Translations under genes and position numbers: made by a program
Part shown: in pieces, positions 8,791-16,773 of the stretch
Numbering within the stretch: position 1 is the first letter of the stretch
Layout: every line of letters begins with the position of its first letter
The notes under the pieces: generated by a model
Databases searched by the model: none
The model's input: the letters and a program-made list of their open reading frames with translations, nothing else
What the model was told of the DNA's origin: nothing
Origin: Thermoplasmatota archaeon
GTDB lineage: Archaea; Thermoplasmatota; Thermoplasmata; UBA10834
Length of the DNA: 64,000 nucleotides
Direction of reading: 5' to 3'
Assembly (NCBI GenBank): GCA_018818785.1
Contig: JAHIRF010000006.1
Coordinates: forward strand, 223,636-287,635

Positions 8791-8881
8791 TACTGACTCA
8801 CGACTCATGTTAGTAGATGCGACGTCATCGAGGGTTAGATTATGATTCTGGTACAAGACTAGAAATCATGTGGAGTCAGTA
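8791..8881 (-). promoter_or_regulatory. Upstream region of paralog B with TACTGAC/GTCAGTA half-sites
   Basis: TACTGAC 8791-8797, GTTAGTA 8809-8815 and GTCAGTA 8875-8881, plus CTGGTACAAGACTAGAAA at 8848-8865, correspond in order and orientation to elements upstream of paralog A. The rest of the 298-base gap up to cysK shows no gene. Confidence 0.5.
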
Positions 8882-9044
8882 CGACATCGACCTTATAATC
8901 GCACTATCAAGAACCCATTATTGATTACAGCGTGAAGAGAAAGGCGGGCGACCGTGGAAAGATCATGCCCTGATAAGTGGTTTCCGCGCTGCCTCACCAG
9001 CAACGATGATATACGAGGCGCCTCAATGCCTGTCATTGACGCAC

Positions 9045-9971
9045 ATGTCCCGAGCTAGACCGTTTCATGACATCCTTGACACCGTGGGCAATACACCTAT
9101 CGTCAGGCTCAATCGGATGGTCTCGACAGAAGCCGCGGAAGTATATGCGAAGCTCGAATCGTTCAACCCCATGTCCTCTGTCAAGGACAGGATAGCCAAG
9201 GGAATGATCGAGGAAGCTGAGAAGAAAGGTAAGGTGAAGAACGGGACGACGATCATCGAGCCTACTTCGGGCAACACTGGCATCGGCCTCGCGATGGTGT
9301 GCGCAGTCAAAGGATACAGGCTCATCCTGACGATGCCTGAGACCATGAGCATAGAGAGGAGGAAGCTGCTCTCAGCACTTGGCGCCGAGATAGTCCTCAC
9401 CCCTGGCTCTGAGGGCATGATTGGCGCGGTGAAAAAAGCTACTGAAGTCTCACTGGCAACTCCAGATTCGTTCATCCCACAGCAATTCGAGAACAAAGCG
9501 AATCCGAAGACCCATCGAAAGACGACGGCAAAGGAGATCATCAAAGCAGTCCCGAACATCGACGCATTCGTAGCTGGCGTTGGGACCGGAGGCACTATAA
9601 CCGGAGTAGGGAGTGTTTTGAGAAAGAAGCTCCCCGGCATCAGGATCGTGGCGGTCGAGCCCGAGGAATCACCTGTTCTCTCAGGCGGACCCGCCGGCCC
9701 GCATGGGATACAGGGCATCGGCGCGGGATTTGTTCCGAAGATATTCGACGAGGGCATAGTCCAGGACATAATTCGAGTATCCACGGAAAAGGCCAAGGGG
9801 ACATGCAGAGACCTTGCCAGGAAGGAAGGCATCCTGGCAGGGATATCATCGGGCGCAGCCACCTACGCCGCGATCCAAATAGCAGAGGAGATGGGCAAGG
9901 GCAAGACAGTAGTAGTCCTTCTTCCCGACACTGGAGAAAGGTATTTGAGCACCGACCTATTTGGAGAATAA
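9045..9971 (+). CDS. cysK: Cysteine synthase (O-acetylserine sulfhydrylase)
   Basis: 308 aa from ATG 9045; an ATG at 9006 in frame would add 13 residues lacking family similarity. PLP enzyme that makes cysteine from O-acetylserine and sulfide. The PLP lysine is in SSVKDRIA (about residue 41). The substrate loop is PTSGNTG near 70 and the phosphate loop GTGGTITG near 175. cysE follows after four bases, so the product of CysE is used by its neighbour. Cystathionine beta-synthase-like specificity is a less likely alternative. Confidence 0.93.
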   Translation: MSRARPFHDILDTVGNTPIVRLNRMVSTEAAEVYAKLESFNPMSSVKDRIAKGMIEEAEKKGKVKNGTTIIEPTSGNTGIGLAMVCAVKGYRLILTMPETMSIERRKLLSALGAEIVLTPGSEGMIGAVKKATEVSLATPDSFIPQQFENKANPKTHRKTTAKEIIKAVPNIDAFVAGVGTGGTITGVGSVLRKKLPGIRIVAVEPEESPVLSGGPAGPHGIQGIGAGFVPKIFDEGIVQDIIRVSTEKAKGTCRDLARKEGILAGISSGAATYAAIQIAEEMGKGKTVVVLLPDTGERYLSTDLFGE

Positions 9972-9975
9972 CTGT

Positions 9976-10698
9976 ATGGCAAAGGGCGCGAAGAGCGATC
10001 TGGACATAGTGATGGAGAGGGATCCAGCTCCGAAGAGCAGGTCTGAAGCCCTCCTGTTCAGCGCGGGACTCCATGCGATCAGGCTCTATAGATTGTCAAA
10101 CAGACTCTACCATAGGAAACACTTCATGACCGCAAGGGCGTTCAACTATCTCGCGCGCGTGCTTACGGGCTCGGACATACACCCTGGGGCGACGATCGGC
10201 GAGGGTTTCTTCATCGACCATGCGACAGGGGTAGTCATTGGTGAGACCTCTGAGATAGGCAACAATGTGTCCATCTACCAGGGTGTGACTCTCGGGGGCG
10301 TCCGCGCAGACAAGAAGAAGAGGCATCCGACTATCGGAAACAATGTGTCGATAGGCGCTGGTGCCACTATACTGGGCCCTGTCACCATAGGGGACAACGT
10401 CCGTGTGGGCGCAGGATCCGTCGTGGTCAAATCAGTCCCGCCGAACTGTACCGTAGTCGGCATTCCTGCGAAGATCGTCAAGCGCGAGGGTACGACCAGC
10501 ATAGATCTCCACCACGATGAGCTTCCCGACCCTGTGGTGAACGCATTCGTAGACATGTGCCATAGTCTCTCGGAGATGGAGTACAGACTAGAGATGATAG
10601 AGAAGAAGCTCGGCATGGAAACCGCGAAAAAGATGGCCTCCGCGAAGACCGAGGCCAGAGCTGAAGAATTGAGTTGCCCAGTCGAGCAGAAGGATTAA
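9976..10698 (+). CDS. cysE: Serine O-acetyltransferase
   Basis: 240 aa from ATG 9976, ten bases after GGAG; ATG 9961 would overlap cysK. It has the left-handed beta-helix of hexapeptide acetyltransferases, with repeats from about residue 70 to 165 (GATIGEGFFIDHATG, IGNNVSIYQGVTLGG, IGAGATILG). The HATG histidine and DIHPGA aspartate match the catalytic pair. A charged helical tail of about 60 residues follows. It supplies O-acetylserine to CysK in the same operon. Confidence 0.94.
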   Translation: MAKGAKSDLDIVMERDPAPKSRSEALLFSAGLHAIRLYRLSNRLYHRKHFMTARAFNYLARVLTGSDIHPGATIGEGFFIDHATGVVIGETSEIGNNVSIYQGVTLGGVRADKKKRHPTIGNNVSIGAGATILGPVTIGDNVRVGAGSVVVKSVPPNCTVVGIPAKIVKREGTTSIDLHHDELPDPVVNAFVDMCHSLSEMEYRLEMIEKKLGMETAKKMASAKTEARAEELSCPVEQKD

Positions 10699-10730
10699 TA
10701 ATACCAGGGATAATCTCAATGGAGATATCC

Positions 10731-12209
10731 ATGGCCCTTATCATTCACAACACTCTCACACGCAATAAACAACCCTTCGAACCACTCATCAAGGGCAAGG
10801 TCGGGATATATGTCTGCGGCGTGACCGTCTACGACCATTCTCATCTGGGGCATGCCAAGTCAGCGATAAACTTCGACCTCATCGTGCGCTACCTGAGATA
10901 CAAAGGATACGATGTCACCCACATCACGAACTTCACCGATGTCGATGACAAGATCATCGCAAGGGCAAATGAGATGGGGATAGAACCTCTGGAATTGTCG
11001 CGGACGATGATAGAGAAGTACCACAAGGATATGAGTTCTCTGAAGGTCAAGAGGGCGGATGTGTATCCGAAGGCGAGCGAGACCATCCCCGACATGATCT
11101 CTATGGTATCCGGACTGATAGAGAGAGGATACGCATACGAATCGAATGGGTCGGTCTATTTCTCCGTCAGCAAGGCCAAGGAATATGGCAAGCTTTCAGG
11201 ACAGAGCCTCGACCAGATGGTCGCCGGAGCAAGGATCGAACCAGGCGAGGACAAGCGGGATCCGATGGATTTCGCGCTCTGGAAGGCAGCGAAACCGGGA
11301 GAGGTGTTCTGGGAGAGCCCGTGGGGAAAGGGCAGACCAGGTTGGCACATAGAATGTTCGGCCATGTGTTTGAAGCACATAGGGAAGACCGTCGACATAC
11401 ATGGCGGGGGCACCGACTTGGTGTTCCCTCATCACGAGAACGAGATCCTCCAGTCAGAGGCATATAACGACGCACCTTATGTCCGATATTGGATGCACAA
11501 CGGGATGCTCACGATCGACAGCGAAAAGATGTCGAAATCCCTCAAGAACTTCTTCTCCATCGAGGACATTCTCAAGAAGTACGCGCCAGAGGTACTGAGG
11601 TTCTTCATACTGAATGCGAGCTATCGAGCACCCCTCGACTACGATGAGGGATCATTGGACGAGACGAAGAAGGCGCTCGAGAAGCTCCAGAACAGCTACG
11701 GCTCGATGAAGAATGCCATTAGTCTCGCTTCAGGAACGGATGATGCGAAAGCCTTGACCGAGAAGGCCATGACAGACTTCGAGGCACGCATGGATGACGA
11801 CTTCTCGAGCCGAGAGGCCATCGCTGTGATGTACGATCTGACAAGAGAGGCGAACCGACTTCACTCTGATGGCAGGCTGAGCAAGCAAGGTGCTGAGAAC
11901 GTAGTGGCTGTGCTAGACAAGTTCAATGACCTGTTCGATGTGCTCACTGATAGAAAGACCAATGTGGTGAAGGAAGATAACGTCTCAGCCAGTGAACAAG
12001 TCTCAGCCGAGGTCTCTGGGGAGAACCTTGATGATGTGAGTGCTGATGAACTGGCGGATGAAGGACGCATAAGATTCTGGGTACTGAGACGGGAAACTGC
12101 GAGGAAGACCAAGGATTTCGCATATGCAGACAGGATAAGGAACAAGCTCGCAGAGTTCGGCATCGATATACAGGATTCGAAAGAAGGTGCCGTATGGAAG
12201 CGAAAGTGA
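10731..12209 (+). CDS. cysS: Cysteinyl-tRNA synthetase
   Basis: 492 aa from ATG 10731, chosen for GGAGAT five bases upstream; the frame is open back into cysE. Class I synthetase: the zinc site starts with C in YVCGVTVYDHSHLGHAKS, which also contains the HIGH-like motif. The other zinc ligands are in HIECSAM and HHENE, and KMSKS is exact near residue 265. A Ser/Glu/Asp-rich insert lies near residues 420-445. Downstream of cysK-cysE, so cysteine production and charging are encoded together. Confidence 0.96.
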   Translation: MALIIHNTLTRNKQPFEPLIKGKVGIYVCGVTVYDHSHLGHAKSAINFDLIVRYLRYKGYDVTHITNFTDVDDKIIARANEMGIEPLELSRTMIEKYHKDMSSLKVKRADVYPKASETIPDMISMVSGLIERGYAYESNGSVYFSVSKAKEYGKLSGQSLDQMVAGARIEPGEDKRDPMDFALWKAAKPGEVFWESPWGKGRPGWHIECSAMCLKHIGKTVDIHGGGTDLVFPHHENEILQSEAYNDAPYVRYWMHNGMLTIDSEKMSKSLKNFFSIEDILKKYAPEVLRFFILNASYRAPLDYDEGSLDETKKALEKLQNSYGSMKNAISLASGTDDAKALTEKAMTDFEARMDDDFSSREAIAVMYDLTREANRLHSDGRLSKQGAENVVAVLDKFNDLFDVLTDRKTNVVKEDNVSASEQVSAEVSGENLDDVSADELADEGRIRFWVLRRETARKTKDFAYADRIRNKLAEFGIDIQDSKEGAVWKRK

Positions 12210-13234
12210 GCCGTGAGACCGCAAAGAAGAAGGCCGAGATGTTGGCCGGTGGGGCGGTTCTGATACCAAAGGATTTCAGATTGCCGTTCCCTGCCAGCAG
12301 GTCCACAGCGGGTCCTGGAGCAGGTCATAGATCGGTCGTGTTCTCATTCGGCGGCACCAGGGCGAAGAAGGCGGTTTCGCGCGAAGGAGGAGAGTTCGAA
12401 CTCGTCGTTGAGGGAGATTCGTATTCGCTCATGAGAGGAGGGTTTTTGTTCATCGAGAAAGTTGAGCTCGTGCCAACACTGATGCATGCACCATTCCAGG
12501 CTTTTGTCAACATCGACAGCAGGTGCATCTACGACTGCAAGTTCTGCAACTCACCTAGATTGGCGGACGATGCGACGAAGAATCTCAGCGACGACAGGAT
12601 AATCGAGATGATCCTCGGAGCATCTAAGGAAGATGGTTTCCAAGCGGTTGCGTTCACAAGCGGCGTCGCAGAATCCCCGATGATGACCGTTCGTAGGATG
12701 GCGGGCCTCGTGAAGAGAGTGAAACAACTTCTGCCAGACACGCCCATCGGTGTCGAGCCTTATGCCACTAGACCAGATGAGGTCGAGATCCTCCTAGAAG
12801 CCGGTGCGGATGAGATCAAGATAAACATCGAGACCTTCGATAGAGACATATTCGAGAAGATCTGCGATGATATGGATTTCGATCAGATACTCCATGCGAT
12901 AAACCACTCGGGAGAGGTGTTCGGCGAGAATCGAGTCTGCTCGAACATAATATTCGGCCTCGGAGAGACCGACGAGAACATCCTAGAAGGAACCAAGGTG
13001 CTGGCGAACATGGGGGCAGTCGCGACGTTGAGGGCACTCCGGAGAGACGAACTCAATACGGCCGGACTGGAAGGGGCCCTCGGCCCGTTGGAACCTGTTT
13101 CCGCCGAGCGCATGCTGACGTTGGCGGACGGACAGAAGAAGATATTCACCGATTATGGATTATCCCCGCTCAGGTTCAAAACGATGTGCCACGCATGTCT
13201 ATCATGCGACATTGTCCCGTTCTGGGATGTATGA
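12194..13234 (+). CDS. Radical SAM protein, BioB/lipoyl-synthase-related, unknown substrate
   Basis: 346 aa, overlapping cysS by 16 bases. The CxxxCxxC cluster motif is C111-C115-C118 (CIYDCKFC). Downstream blocks EPYATRPDE, GADEIKINIET and FGLGETDEN fit a TIM-barrel radical SAM enzyme of the biotin/lipoyl synthase group. A second Cys group, CHACLSC, lies near the C-terminus and could bind an auxiliary cluster. Archaeal lipoyl synthases fall in this broad group, but no lipoate-dependent gene is nearby, so the assignment stays open. Confidence 0.75.
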   Translation: MEAKVSRETAKKKAEMLAGGAVLIPKDFRLPFPASRSTAGPGAGHRSVVFSFGGTRAKKAVSREGGEFELVVEGDSYSLMRGGFLFIEKVELVPTLMHAPFQAFVNIDSRCIYDCKFCNSPRLADDATKNLSDDRIIEMILGASKEDGFQAVAFTSGVAESPMMTVRRMAGLVKRVKQLLPDTPIGVEPYATRPDEVEILLEAGADEIKINIETFDRDIFEKICDDMDFDQILHAINHSGEVFGENRVCSNIIFGLGETDENILEGTKVLANMGAVATLRALRRDELNTAGLEGALGPLEPVSAERMLTLADGQKKIFTDYGLSPLRFKTMCHACLSCDIVPFWDV

Positions 13235-13238
13235 CCCG

Positions 13239-14909
13239 TCACTTGTGAGTGAACACGCATCGGATCGTAGGCGACACCGATTCCACCCTGACAAAGGCGA
13301 ACCTCTCGAGCTGGACGACCGACTCATGTGCCTTGGATAGCAGTGGTTCTGCAAGTCCGTTCTTCGTGCTGCCGTCGGTCATGAGCACCTCCGCGGGAAC
13401 AGCATTTCCTGGGACCCAATGGACAATATGGACCCCTTCCTTGAGAACGGAAAGGTCATTCCCAGCATAGATCATCCTATCTTCCTTCAGTTCCACATTG
13501 CATAGGTCCTTCAGACGCAGTCTCGTGGGAGAGTCCTTCAGATCATTCCGGTCGATAAAGACATGCGCTCCGGGTGCGACTCTCATTTCCCTTGTCCCAC
13601 GTTCGGGATGTTCAGGATGAAACGGAGCCTTTGCGACCAGCTCGGAATCTGTTCCGGAGAATGTGAATCGGATAGGATCGTTCACGAAGAAATATCGATT
13701 CGCTCCATCATCGATTAGCTCCCTGTTGAATGTGAATAAGGTCTTCCAGGAGAATTCGATGTCGACTTCTTTGATGCCAGTCTCGACCCAGTAGCGTCTT
13801 ATGGCCTCTGACCTGACCCCTCGGCGCCTCATAGATGCGAGCGTGCCCAGTTGAGGGTCGTCCCACGATGTGTATAGGCCCTCTTTGATGCCGTTGGCCA
13901 TCTTTGAAGTCGATAGCTGGGCATCCTCGACCGATACGCGTCCGTAATGGATGTATTCCGGTCTCTTCCATCCGAAATAATCGTAGATATACTCCTGCCT
14001 ATGGGTGTTGTTCAGATGGTCCTTGCCCCGCAGGACATGGGTCAGGTCCAGCAGATGGTCGTCTATGGCTACGGACAAGTTCATGAGAGGATAGACCCTG
14101 TACTTCGAACCCGTCCTTGGATGAGGGGTGTCATCAATTCTGAGCGCGACGAAGTCGCGTATGGCGGGATTCGGATGCTGCAGATCGGTCTTGACCACAA
14201 TTGATGCTTCTTCGGGTTTGTAGGACCCGTCGAACATCTTGTCCCAGCGAACCATCTGCTCATCTAGCGGCTGCTCCCTGTGCTCGCACGCCTTCTTGTG
14301 ATTCTTCAGATCACGCCATGCATCGATCTTGCATGTGCAGACATATGCCTTCCCCATCTCGAGAAGCTTCTTGGCAATGTCGTAATAGATTTCGAACCGG
14401 TCGCTCTGTATCACGGTTTTGTGTATCTTGACTCCGAGCCAATCTAGATCTGCGGGTATCGTGTCATAACCGGAAGGGTCGATCCTTGCGGGATCGGTAT
14501 CCTCGAACCTGTTGTAGCATATCCCGCCGTAGCGTTTCACGTACTCATCGTTAAGGACGGCCATGCGACTGTGGCCTATGTGGAGGGGGCCGGACGGATT
14601 GGGAGCCATGCGCATACGGACCTCCCCCACGACACCCTTGAGGTCGGGTAGAGTGTTGTCCCTGTGCTTTGATTCCCGGACCAGCAGTTCTGGAGCGACC
14701 TCTTCCAAGGCCTTCTTCTGAGCATCTGGAGACAGACCGTTGACTTCGTCAATCACGCCCTTTGCCAGCGAAGACACTTCCTTCGCCTTTGGTCTGAGTT
14801 CTGGGTTCTCTGCCATGACCTTGCCCAGAACAGCACCCATCGTGGCTCTGCCATCGTAGAATACGGCGTTCTGGAGGGCATACTTGCGCACGATCGATTC
14901 TATGTCCAC
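13239..14909 (-). CDS. gltX: Glutamyl-tRNA synthetase, archaeal type
   Basis: 556 aa with a GTG start at 14909. Class I. PSGPLHIGHSR near residue 105 is the HIGH motif and LSTSKM near 340 is the KMSKS equivalent. The about 95-residue N-terminal helical extension and the beta-barrel anticodon domain at the C-terminus are typical of archaeal/eukaryal GluRS rather than the bacterial form. Archaeal enzymes of this type charge tRNA-Glu and often also tRNA-Gln for the amidotransferase route. Convergent with the radical SAM gene with only four bases between. Confidence 0.95.
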   Translation of the reverse strand: MDIESIVRKYALQNAVFYDGRATMGAVLGKVMAENPELRPKAKEVSSLAKGVIDEVNGLSPDAQKKALEEVAPELLVRESKHRDNTLPDLKGVVGEVRMRMAPNPSGPLHIGHSRMAVLNDEYVKRYGGICYNRFEDTDPARIDPSGYDTIPADLDWLGVKIHKTVIQSDRFEIYYDIAKKLLEMGKAYVCTCKIDAWRDLKNHKKACEHREQPLDEQMVRWDKMFDGSYKPEEASIVVKTDLQHPNPAIRDFVALRIDDTPHPRTGSKYRVYPLMNLSVAIDDHLLDLTHVLRGKDHLNNTHRQEYIYDYFGWKRPEYIHYGRVSVEDAQLSTSKMANGIKEGLYTSWDDPQLGTLASMRRRGVRSEAIRRYWVETGIKEVDIEFSWKTLFTFNRELIDDGANRYFFVNDPIRFTFSGTDSELVAKAPFHPEHPERGTREMRVAPGAHVFIDRNDLKDSPTRLRLKDLCNVELKEDRMIYAGNDLSVLKEGVHIVHWVPGNAVPAEVLMTDGSTKNGLAEPLLSKAHESVVQLERFAFVRVESVSPTIRCVFTHK

Positions 14910-15022
14910 GTCGCCTCGATTGATTGGTGCCTATAAGAAGTTTGACCAGATGATTGTGGGGACCAGTCGAAGAAGCCAGGCACGATCTTATCCATTTGAC
15001 CCTGACGAAAGGATAGAAATAC

Positions 15023-15032
15023 GAATTAAATC
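15023..15032 (+). promoter_or_regulatory. TATA-like promoter of the UbiD-family gene
   Basis: GAATTAAATC is centred about 31 bases before ATG 15059, implying a nearly leaderless transcript. Confidence 0.45.
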
Positions 15033-15058
15033 ATCCATCGACCGGTGATCATCTGTCC

Positions 15059-16318
15059 ATGAGGGCGATGCTGGACAAAATGGAAGAGACGGTCGTTATC
15101 AAGGGAAGGGTCTCGAAGGAGCTCGAGGTAACGAAGTACCTGCTGAAGGCTAGCACAAAGCCGATCCTATTCGAAGACCTCGAAGGCTATACGGCCGTGG
15201 GCAACCTATGGTCCACAAGAGAGAGGGTAGCCGCGGCCATGGGAACGACTCCTTCCGAGCTTCCGGGAAAGATGTTGAAAGCCATGGATTCGCCATCACC
15301 TCCACAAGAGATAGAGAATGCGCCCTTCGATAGGAACGTGCTAGATGATTTCGACCTCCGAGCATCTGCGATCCCGAGATTCTACAAGACCGATGGCGGA
15401 AGATATGTCACCGCGGGAGTCGTCGTCGCGGAACATGACGGAATCAAGAACATGTCGTTCCACAGATTGATGCTCCTCGATGAGCGCAGATTCGCTGTCA
15501 GAGTGGTCCCCAGACACCTACACGCACTGCACAAACGTGCGAAGGCGAAAGGTGAGGAACTCAAAGTGGCGGTCGCGATCGGCCTATGTCCGGCCGTGAT
15601 GCTGTCAGCCGCGATGAATCTGGAGCTGGGGAAGAACGAGTTGGATGTGGCCAATTCACTCAGACAGCTGTGCATGAACGAGCCTGTGTATGTCAAGAAG
15701 ATCAGGAACGGATTATTGGTCCCGGCATTCGCTGAATATGTGTTCGAGGGGAGATTGACCGACAGGATCGATGACGAAGGGCCTTTTGTCGACATCACTG
15801 GCACCGTCGACCCTGTCAGGAAACAGCCCGTGATGGAGATCGACAGGATATATCACAAGGACGACCCCATCTTCCAGATGATCCTTCCTGGCTGGGAGGA
15901 ACACTATCTCATGATGGGCATGCCCAGAGAACCAGTGATTAAGAGGGCGGTCAATGTCGCCGTACCCGAGGTACACGGAGTACGTCTCACGGAGGGCGGG
16001 TGCTGTTGGCTGCATGGGATCGTCTCTATCACCAAGCAGAAGGAAGGTGATTCGGTCAACGCCATAATGGCAGCCCTGGGTGCCCATCCATCGATGAAGA
16101 TGGTCACGATAGTCGATGATGACATCGACATATACAACGACCAAGAGGTCGAATGGGCGGTGTCGACCAGGTTCCAAGGGCATAAGGGCCTGGTCATGAT
16201 AGAGAATGCGAGAGGTAGCAGCCTTGACCCGAGTGCCGATGAGACCACGACAAAGATGGGGATCGACGCGACAAAGCCGATGGGGGTCGAAGGATTCGAC
16301 CGTGTGAAACCAGAGTGA
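15059..16318 (+). CDS. UbiD-family decarboxylase (possible anhydromevalonate phosphate decarboxylase)
   Basis: 419 aa, typical UbiD length. The UbiD family uses prenylated FMN to decarboxylate unsaturated acids. Recognisable blocks are SAIPRFYKTDGGRYVTAG, NMSFHRLMLLD, and VPEVHGVRLTEGGCCW. Most archaea use a UbiD homolog in the modified mevalonate pathway to make isopentenyl phosphate, and this is the likeliest role. That is a family-level inference. No UbiX flavin prenyltransferase is in the window. ATG 15059 or ATG 15068 could be the start. Confidence 0.85.
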   Translation: MRAMLDKMEETVVIKGRVSKELEVTKYLLKASTKPILFEDLEGYTAVGNLWSTRERVAAAMGTTPSELPGKMLKAMDSPSPPQEIENAPFDRNVLDDFDLRASAIPRFYKTDGGRYVTAGVVVAEHDGIKNMSFHRLMLLDERRFAVRVVPRHLHALHKRAKAKGEELKVAVAIGLCPAVMLSAAMNLELGKNELDVANSLRQLCMNEPVYVKKIRNGLLVPAFAEYVFEGRLTDRIDDEGPFVDITGTVDPVRKQPVMEIDRIYHKDDPIFQMILPGWEEHYLMMGMPREPVIKRAVNVAVPEVHGVRLTEGGCCWLHGIVSITKQKEGDSVNAIMAALGAHPSMKMVTIVDDDIDIYNDQEVEWAVSTRFQGHKGLVMIENARGSSLDPSADETTTKMGIDATKPMGVEGFDRVKPE

Positions 16319-16359
16319 CCATTTCGACGTCGAGTGAGCGATGATTCAGGCGCAAACCA

Positions 16360-16394
16360 TTAAATATAGTCCATACCTCACTTCTAATGAAGTG
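16360..16394 (+). promoter_or_regulatory. TATA box plus palindrome at the transcription start of the HesB-like gene
   Basis: TTAAATATAG (16360-16369) is a good archaeal TATA box. The perfect 6-bp inverted repeat CACTTC-TAAT-GAAGTG (16379-16394) covers the expected start point 25-30 bases downstream. This is the usual place for an archaeal repressor operator. The coding start is 16401. Confidence 0.6.
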
Positions 16395-16400
16395 AACCAA

Positions 16401-16718
16401 ATGGTCACCGTCACACCGAAAGCAATAGAGACGATAAAGGCGATCCTAGCCGAGGAGAAGAAGAACGAGCCCATCAGGATTTTCTTTGGAGGGCAATCAT
16501 GCTCCGGCCCAGCATACATGATGGGGTTCGACAAGCTCACTGAAAACGATGTCGAGATCAAGGTAGATGGGTTCACACTGATACACGAGAAGTCGCTTGA
16601 AGAGAACCTCAAGGACGCTGTCGTTGATTCCGTCGAGACCCCACAGGGCCCTGGAGTCGTCATACGGGTGAAGTCCACCGGTGACTCCTGCAGCGGCGGA
16701 TGCGCAGGATGTCACTAG
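16401..16718 (+). CDS. IscA/HesB-like Fe-S protein
   Basis: 105 aa from ATG 16401, placed seven bases after an operator-like palindrome and 32 bases after a TATA box; the upstream 60 bases of open frame are promoter. The IscA/ErpA-type fold is shown by IRIFFGGQSCSGPAYMMGF and the late glycine-rich CSGGCAGC end. Canonical A-type carriers have one Cys then CGC near the end; here SCSG and CSGGCAGC provide four cysteines. Likely a cluster carrier or a selenium/iron-binding relative. Works with the NifS-IscU system at the left of the window. Confidence 0.8.
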   Translation: MVTVTPKAIETIKAILAEEKKNEPIRIFFGGQSCSGPAYMMGFDKLTENDVEIKVDGFTLIHEKSLEENLKDAVVDSVETPQGPGVVIRVKSTGDSCSGGCAGCH

Positions 16719-16773
16719 TTTCATGGTGCCTACGAGAAAACATTCATAGGCCCAGGCGCGTTGTCAAGAGCTT

